A stretch of 47,329 nucleotides of DNA from Parabacteroides acidifaciens (GTDB lineage Bacteria; Bacteroidota; Bacteroidia; Bacteroidales; Tannerellaceae). The translations under genes and the position numbers were made by a program. Location of the stretch: the NCBI RefSeq assembly GCF_003363715.1, contig NZ_QREV01000039.1, forward strand, positions 1-47,329, in the 5' to 3' direction. Positions 41,601 through 47,329 of the stretch are shown here, one piece after another (position 1 is the first letter of the stretch; every line of letters begins with the position of its first letter). The notes under the pieces are model-generated. The model was not told the origin of the DNA and ran no database searches. It saw only the letters and a list, made by a program, of their open reading frames with translations.

Positions 41601-43565
41601 TTAATAACCGTGATTTTGTGGATATTCTACGCCACTATTAGACTGAATAACCTGAATAGGAATCGGATATTGATAGTTGTATGGTGCAAAGTTCGGGATA
41701 TACCTCTGTTCAGCCTCACTCCATTCACGTACCTGGTTAGATCCTGATAAGTTTTCGTATCCGAAACCATATTTACGAACACGATCATACATCGTATTAC
41801 CGGTTTGTTCATCCTGAATCGGGTGGCAATCACTGATATAAGTCGCATTCGGGTTAACCGACAGACGGTTTAATGTAACCCAACGATGTTCCTCACCCAA
41901 TAACTCACGTGTACGTTCATCCAGAATATAATCTATGTTGATATCAGCAGCAGAGCAAAGCGGTGCATTTGCACGATCGCGCAAAACGTTGATATCATCG
42001 GCTGCTTTACCCTTATCACCCAATGCCAGATAAGCTTCGGCACGGATAAGGTAGGTTTCAGCAACACGAAGCATATACCAGTCGCAATCGTAAGCTCTAT
42101 TATCCCCATTAGGATGCTTGTCATCCGTAAATTTCCACAAACGCGGGAAAATAGAGATTGTATCACTTGCCGTGATTCGAAGATTTTCTTCGTCCGGTGT
42201 ACCGACTGCGGCGGCAGCTCTTGCATAAGCAGCAGCTTTTTCTTCCAACCAACGGGTTCCTCCGGGAGTGTACCAATTCTTCTGGATCATCGTTTCGGAA
42301 CCACGGAAATCTTCTCTGCTACCCTGCTTGGAATTATCCCACAAACCATTATATACATATCGTGTCGGATACATAATATTTCCGATATAAGGGACATTGC
42401 CTCCTATAGAGTCACGCGCAATATTGGCTTCATAGCGTCCATTTGCATCCGGGACTGTAGAAACGGCACTACCTACGACACCGTCTGCGAAACAAGCAGT
42501 ATTTACACCAAATAAATAAACCTGAGTTCCGTCGGCCAAGGTACGTCTTGTATTGTTCATACGAACTGTGTTACACAACCAGTTGGCTTCAGTCGTACAA
42601 CTTTGCACACGCCACCATTCGTCACCACCACCACCGGTAGAATACGTATTATAATTAAACTGGCATACCCAGATAGCCTCTTTGTTATCAGGAGAATTCT
42701 GGTTACCGCCTTCGCGGAACAAGTCCCAGTATGCACCAGCAGGAGCAGCCAAAGAATTACCATAACGATCGGTCGCTTCACTGGCACGAGAACCGAAACG
42801 GGTTGTCATGACATGATAATCACCGTCTGTTCCATTAAGAACGCGAGTTGCAGCCTCTACCGCACCATTGAAGTCACCTAATGCCAGATTGATTTCTGCC
42901 AGATAATGGTCGGCAGCAGCCCGAACAATTTGTCCGGGTTTATCGACTTTAATTGGTAGATTTTGTGCCGCATACGTAAAGTCTTGCTTACAAAACTCCC
43001 AAACAGCTTGGCGGTTACTCGGTTCATAACCGGTTTGGATTTCTGTAGCATGATGTTCCAGAATAGGCACATTTCCATACATACTTGCCAATACACGATA
43101 AGCCCAACCTCTGAAGAAAACAGCCGTAGCACGAAGTTCTGCTTTCCTTGTCTCTGAAGAATAAGTAATGCTCGTACGCTCATCCATCATATCAATCACC
43201 GTATTTGCACGGTTAATCAACGTGTACAAATTATCATACCAGTGACGGGTAAAACCATTACTCGAATTCAAGTTGGCCCAGTTTCCAAAGTCGCCATTAC
43301 CATTAGTCGGCGCATAAGTATCAAGCCCCAAGCCTTCAATCATCCAGGAGTGCCCACCGTGAGTCTGTCCCATCATTAATGACTGAATCTGCCGATAACA
43401 CGAGTTCAATCCCATCTCCATATCCGATTCAGAAGTATAGAACGTCTGATCGTTAAAAGTATAAGAGTGTTCGGTCAAGAATTTATCTTCACTTTGGCAC
43501 CCGGTGAAACCCGCAGCAAGAGAGGCACCGGCAAGCATAGCTAATAAATATTTACTGAATTTCAT
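41601..43565 (-). CDS. SusD/RagB-family surface glycan-binding lipoprotein
   Basis: This 654-residue protein has a lipoprotein signal (AAGFTGC, Cys about 23) and the SusD N-terminal pattern FLTEHSYTFNDQTFYTSESDMEMGLNSCY. TPR-like helices (FFRGWAYRVLASMYGNVPIL, ADHYLAEINLALGDFNGAVEAAT) and the C-terminal RAEAYLALGDKGKAADDINVLRDRA, LDERTRELLGEEHRW are hallmark SusD features. It ends in YPIPIQVIQSN. It would form the lid over the SusC channel and bind pectic oligosaccharides at the surface. It follows susC by 24 bases. Confidence 0.96.
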   Translation of the reverse strand: MKFSKYLLAMLAGASLAAGFTGCQSEDKFLTEHSYTFNDQTFYTSESDMEMGLNSCYRQIQSLMMGQTHGGHSWMIEGLGLDTYAPTNGNGDFGNWANLNSSNGFTRHWYDNLYTLINRANTVIDMMDERTSITYSSETRKAELRATAVFFRGWAYRVLASMYGNVPILEHHATEIQTGYEPSNRQAVWEFCKQDFTYAAQNLPIKVDKPGQIVRAAADHYLAEINLALGDFNGAVEAATRVLNGTDGDYHVMTTRFGSRASEATDRYGNSLAAPAGAYWDLFREGGNQNSPDNKEAIWVCQFNYNTYSTGGGGDEWWRVQSCTTEANWLCNTVRMNNTRRTLADGTQVYLFGVNTACFADGVVGSAVSTVPDANGRYEANIARDSIGGNVPYIGNIMYPTRYVYNGLWDNSKQGSREDFRGSETMIQKNWYTPGGTRWLEEKAAAYARAAAAVGTPDEENLRITASDTISIFPRLWKFTDDKHPNGDNRAYDCDWYMLRVAETYLIRAEAYLALGDKGKAADDINVLRDRANAPLCSAADINIDYILDERTRELLGEEHRWVTLNRLSVNPNATYISDCHPIQDEQTGNTMYDRVRKYGFGYENLSGSNQVREWSEAEQRYIPNFAPYNYQYPIPIQVIQSNSGVEYPQNHGY

Positions 43566-43589
43566 ATTTACTCCTTTTTAATAATGTTA

Positions 43590-46500
43590 TTAGAATGATA
43601 AGTTAACACCCAATGAGAACGTTCTATAAGTACCATTACGTCCATAACGGCTTGAAGCAGCGCCGGAAGCAATCGTACCGCCGTCTTCCGGATCAAGTCC
43701 GGACCATCCGGTAATTGTAAAGAGATCCGTACCAGACAGGTAAACACGCAAAGAAGAAATGTCTAACTTCTGCAAGAATCTTGGATCCACATTATAAGAG
43801 AGCACAAGGTCTTTCAACTTCAAGAATGACCGACTATTCCAATACAAGTAATTCAACGAGTTGTCATAACCGTAACGCGGATATTTGTCTGTATGGTTCG
43901 TCTCGGTCCATGGTTCAATTGCATCCAGCTGAGCACCACCGCCCATACTTGTACCGAATGCATTAGGGTCGAATCCTAAGAAATGAGTATCGCTACCCTG
44001 CATCCAACGGAAATTGAAATACAAAGAGAAGTTCTTCCAGCTCAACGTATTACCGAAATTAACCGTGAACAACGGATCCATATCTCCGATCCAATGTCTG
44101 TCATCTCCGGTAATCTTGCCATCTCCATTGTAATCTTCGAATTTCAAGTCACCCGGAACAGCATTCGGCTGAATCATATTACCTTTGGAATCTACATAAT
44201 TATTGATTTCTTCCTGGCTCTGGAAAACGCCCAACTTCTTCAGATCATAGGCAGAACCGATTGCATGTCCGATTTGAAGAGCATAATAGGAATCGAAGCC
44301 ATAAGCAACAGCATTAGCCACATCATCAGCCTCTTCTCCTTTATAATCTTTGCCGTACAAACTCTTAACCGTGTTTCTATTAAGGTCGAATACCAGATTA
44401 GAAGTCCAGCGGAGTTTGTCTTTACCGTCACCATCGATATTCACAGAATTCAAGGAAATCTCAATACCTTTATTTGTCACTTTACCGGCATTGTCAAAGG
44501 CTTCCTGAAAACCGGTAGGATAAGGAACAGAACGTTTCATCAACATATCAGTCGTCTTACCCACATAGGCATCTACGCTACCATCCAAACGGCCGTTCAA
44601 TACGCTGAAATCAAGACCTAAATTATATTTCTCCACTGTTGCCCATGTCAAAGCTTTATTCGGAAGGGAAGCAGGAGAGATACCAAATGCACTACCTGAG
44701 CTTGTATCGCCAAACCAAGTGTAAGTCGTACTTACGCTTGCTACCGTAGCATACGGATCTACGGAACGACTACCATTCTGTCCCCAAGAAAGACGGAGTT
44801 TCAAATAATCCAACCAATTGGCATTATCTTTAATAAAGCTTTCATTACTCAGAACCCATGCGGCAGATGCACCATAGAAGTTACCCCATTTACGACCTGC
44901 TGCAAATGCTGAATAACCGTCACGACGGTAGTTGAAAGTTGCATAATATTTGCCATTAAAGTTATAATTAATACGGCCTAAATAAGCGATAGAAGAACTG
45001 CTGGTACGTTCACGTCTAACTTGAACAGTACCGGCCAGATCCTGTTTGTAGACGCCCAGAATAGTCGGGACAGAGAAGTTTTCAAAGTCCGTTCTATGGT
45101 ATTCGTTATTATAGGCTTCACGTGTATATCCAAACAACGCATCGATATGATGATTTTTAATATCCTTTGTATAAGTAAAGATATTATCAACGTTCCATGT
45201 TGCTGAACGGGAAGAATAAGAATAACCTCCGGCATTTGCTCCGAACTGTGAAGGATCATCCATCTGAGCCGTGTTATCAGTATTTACCCAAATACGGGGA
45301 TCGTTAAATAAATCACGTGTACCGGTATTACGTTGACCGTTCAATGTGATGCGATAAGACAGCCCTTCCAAAAATGGGAAATCTACCTGAGTATAAAAGA
45401 CTCCGTTAACATTATAGCCGCGATCTTGTCTATCCGTCCACAGATACGAGTCATCCGAACCGGTACCCCAAAATGGACTGACTACGTTGCCATCAGGATG
45501 AGAGTTATACCAATCTTCATACCCCGGCTGGCGTGCATGCGTATAAGAATAAGGAGTCATCCAAGTCGCATTCTGGATACGAGCCGGAACGCCCCAACTC
45601 TTAGTACTCAAAAAATTCCCCTTTAAACCAAAGGTCAACCATTCTTTTGCCTTAATATCCAATTTGGAAAGGACGTTGTATTTTTCATAATCATTTCCTT
45701 TCATAATACCTTCTTGGCGATAATAGTCACCGGAGATATAATAGTTGACAGCTTTCGATTTACCGGAAACACTGACATCATACTTCTGTGCAACACCGAC
45801 ACGCGATACTTCATCAATCCAATCCGTGTACATTCCTTCGTTGTAAGCATCCAATTCAACCGTATTCAGCAGCTGTGCTTTGTCGTAATCCATAGACCAA
45901 ACAGCATCTCCAGGAATGTCACCGCTTGCCTGCTTTGAGTAGAAACGATTTCTAAAGAATTTCTCCTCATTTGAAACCATTTTGGGTTGACGGGTCCAAT
46001 CTGAAAAACTCCAGTTCGTATTAACATTAATAACAGGCTTTTCACTTTGCCCTCTCTTCGTCGTAATAATGATCACACCATTAGCGGCACGAGAACCGTA
46101 GATAGCAGCAGCAGAGGCATCCTTCAACACATCGATACTTTGAATATCATTTGTGTTGATTTCATTGATCGAACCAAAAGAGATAACGCCATCGACAATA
46201 AGCAACGGGGCATTGACTCCCTGTTTATCAGACGTTGCAGCAGTAGGAATCGCATTTTTACCACGAAGGGTCATAGATCCCATATTGTCACCTCCGGCGC
46301 TGTTCGTCGGAGCATACTTCATACCGGCTACTTTACTTGACAATGCAGCAATTGCATTCGGGTTCGGTAACGCAGTAATTTCACTATCCGAAAATCTTAC
46401 ATTAGAAATGGCACCGGACACATCTCGTTTACGTGCAGTACCATAACCGACAACGACAACCTCATCAAGTTGTTCTGTGTCTTCCAGAAGTGTCACATTA

Positions 46501-46772
46501 ATAATTTTTTGATTGCCGACTTCCACCTCTTGAGTTTTAAACCCGACAAATGAAAATACCAAAACAGCCTTACTACCTCCCGGAACATTCGGAAGTATAA
46601 ATGTACCATCAGCACCTGTCATCGTACCGATTGTCTGACCCTTAACCGCGATATTTACGCCCGGAAGTTCCAAACCTTCAGCATCAACCACCTTTCCTGA
46701 AATAGAAATCTGGGCAAATGCTTGCAATCCTACGCATAGGAAACATAGCAATAATAGAATTCGATTCCTCAT
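43590..46772 (-). CDS. SusC/RagA-family TonB-dependent importer
   Basis: This 1060-residue outer membrane receptor starts at the ATG at 46772 (MRNRILLLLCFLCVGLQAFA; the frame to 46781 begins with TTG). After the signal peptide comes the carboxypeptidase-D-like domain (ISISGKVVDAEGLELPGVNI), the TonB box region (LDEVVVVGYGT), the plug with LLIVDGV and SIDVLKDASAAAIYGSRAANG, then the barrel ending in YRTFSLGVNLSF. There is no N-terminal STN domain, so control by a sigma/anti-sigma pair is unlikely. It is the first gene of the pectin locus, and its regulator must lie outside the window. Confidence 0.97.
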   Translation of the reverse strand: MRNRILLLLCFLCVGLQAFAQISISGKVVDAEGLELPGVNIAVKGQTIGTMTGADGTFILPNVPGGSKAVLVFSFVGFKTQEVEVGNQKIINVTLLEDTEQLDEVVVVGYGTARKRDVSGAISNVRFSDSEITALPNPNAIAALSSKVAGMKYAPTNSAGGDNMGSMTLRGKNAIPTAATSDKQGVNAPLLIVDGVISFGSINEINTNDIQSIDVLKDASAAAIYGSRAANGVIIITTKRGQSEKPVINVNTNWSFSDWTRQPKMVSNEEKFFRNRFYSKQASGDIPGDAVWSMDYDKAQLLNTVELDAYNEGMYTDWIDEVSRVGVAQKYDVSVSGKSKAVNYYISGDYYRQEGIMKGNDYEKYNVLSKLDIKAKEWLTFGLKGNFLSTKSWGVPARIQNATWMTPYSYTHARQPGYEDWYNSHPDGNVVSPFWGTGSDDSYLWTDRQDRGYNVNGVFYTQVDFPFLEGLSYRITLNGQRNTGTRDLFNDPRIWVNTDNTAQMDDPSQFGANAGGYSYSSRSATWNVDNIFTYTKDIKNHHIDALFGYTREAYNNEYHRTDFENFSVPTILGVYKQDLAGTVQVRRERTSSSSIAYLGRINYNFNGKYYATFNYRRDGYSAFAAGRKWGNFYGASAAWVLSNESFIKDNANWLDYLKLRLSWGQNGSRSVDPYATVASVSTTYTWFGDTSSGSAFGISPASLPNKALTWATVEKYNLGLDFSVLNGRLDGSVDAYVGKTTDMLMKRSVPYPTGFQEAFDNAGKVTNKGIEISLNSVNIDGDGKDKLRWTSNLVFDLNRNTVKSLYGKDYKGEEADDVANAVAYGFDSYYALQIGHAIGSAYDLKKLGVFQSQEEINNYVDSKGNMIQPNAVPGDLKFEDYNGDGKITGDDRHWIGDMDPLFTVNFGNTLSWKNFSLYFNFRWMQGSDTHFLGFDPNAFGTSMGGGAQLDAIEPWTETNHTDKYPRYGYDNSLNYLYWNSRSFLKLKDLVLSYNVDPRFLQKLDISSLRVYLSGTDLFTITGWSGLDPEDGGTIASGAASSRYGRNGTYRTFSLGVNLSF

Positions 46773-47329
46773 AATCTCCAAACTTTATTAGGTTAAACGA
46801 TATTTATTTTCACAAATATCCGCCTTTGTTATCTTTAAAATCATGAAAAAATGATATTTTTCCCTCGGTTTTTGACAGATACAATAATTTTAGTATAATT
46901 GTGCCCCCCTGAGAATATCTGTTCAACTTGATTAGTAGACAATATTATATATGTATAAAAACTCAGTTTACATAATGCCATTCTATGATTTACTAAAATG
47001 ACCGCAAATGTTAAGGGAAGGAAATCAAGAGTGGCAATATCCCCGACTGCCATATCCTACAAAACAAGTTAAATTTACAATAACCCCCTGTCCCTTCTAT
47101 TTTTCTATTTCGTCCGAAATCTTGATCGATTTTGAATTGACTCTTTTCACGGTTTTAATCTTCTTTACTGACAACAGATGGAGCGAGGTGCGTAGGCAGT
47201 CTGAAAAACCGTGCAATTTGATTGCCGGAAACGGGAAACACCAGCAAAGTGTTAAACCTTAACTCCCGGAGAATCGAATATTTGAAAATAAAACGGACGG
47301 CGTTCCAAATATCCCAAGGAAATTTAGGG
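46773..47329. other. Upstream region of the pectin locus, no gene supported
   Basis: This 557-base stretch must hold the susC promoter but I saw no good TTTG/TAnnTTTG pair on the minus strand, which fits an activator-dependent promoter. AAAATCAT near 46839 and ATGATATTTT near 46852 form a small hairpin. Short open frames on both strands, including one open to the window end on the minus strand, have no recognisable domain. Confidence 0.4.

Noticed and set aside
47008-47262. Plus-strand 84-codon frame and minus-strand frame open to the window end
   Set aside because: No domain, signal peptide or promoter was recognised; the minus-strand frame might be the tail of a gene beyond the window but cannot be supported.

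Overview
The window looks like a chromosomal segment of a gut Bacteroidales, most likely Parabacteroides or a close relative. The evidence is a MurF-Alr fusion, SusC/SusD-type receptors, a hybrid two-component sensor with a periplasmic sugar-binding head, GSCFA and DUF6057-type proteins, and many promoters of the Bacteroidota form (TTTG, about 20 bases, TAnnTTTG). The genus is an inference from content. I saw no rRNA, tRNA or CRISPR array and no complete insertion sequence.

Layout. (1) 357-9674 is mostly housekeeping: a small DUF6922-like protein, a GSCFA protein, MurF-Alr, an exported sugar isomerase-like protein, FabI, TsaC/Sua5, dGTPase, RsgA and ribosome recycling factor. (2) 9780-19326 is a fructan/fructose utilisation locus on the minus strand: MFS sugar permease, PfkB fructokinase, GH32 lipoprotein, a TonB-dependent receptor with no SusD partner, and a hybrid two-component regulator. 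It lies between frr and pyrH, which are neighbours in many bacteria. (3) 19340-21057 holds pyrH, two related palindromic repeat elements, a possible small RNA and a small membrane protein. (4) 21058-31217 is a plus-strand group of exported proteins: a trypsin-fold protease with a C-terminal sorting-like domain, an apparently highly expressed TPR lipoprotein, a 6-bladed propeller lipoprotein, an unknown exported protein, a GH92 mannosidase, a TIM-barrel lipoprotein, and two tiny membrane proteins with overlapping stop and start codons. (5) 31385-46772 is a minus-strand polysaccharide utilisation locus aimed at pectin, probably rhamnogalacturonan: SusC, SusD, a DUF6057-type membrane protein, a TolB-like propeller lipoprotein with a CxxCH motif, two full-length GH28 proteins, a half-length GH28-like protein and a GH106-type enzyme. 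No regulator for it lies in the window.

How the genes work together. In the fructan locus the GH32 enzyme would release fructose outside the cell or in the periplasm. The receptor and MFS permease would import sugar, the kinase would phosphorylate it, and the sensor would respond to periplasmic fructose. In the pectin locus SusC/D would bind and import oligosaccharides that GH28 and GH106 enzymes trim. The DUF6057/CxxCH-propeller pair sits between the importer and the enzymes and has no function I know of, so it is the best candidate here for something undescribed. Intergenic DNA carries several palindromic or tandem repeat families, and two inverted repeats overlap promoter -7 boxes.
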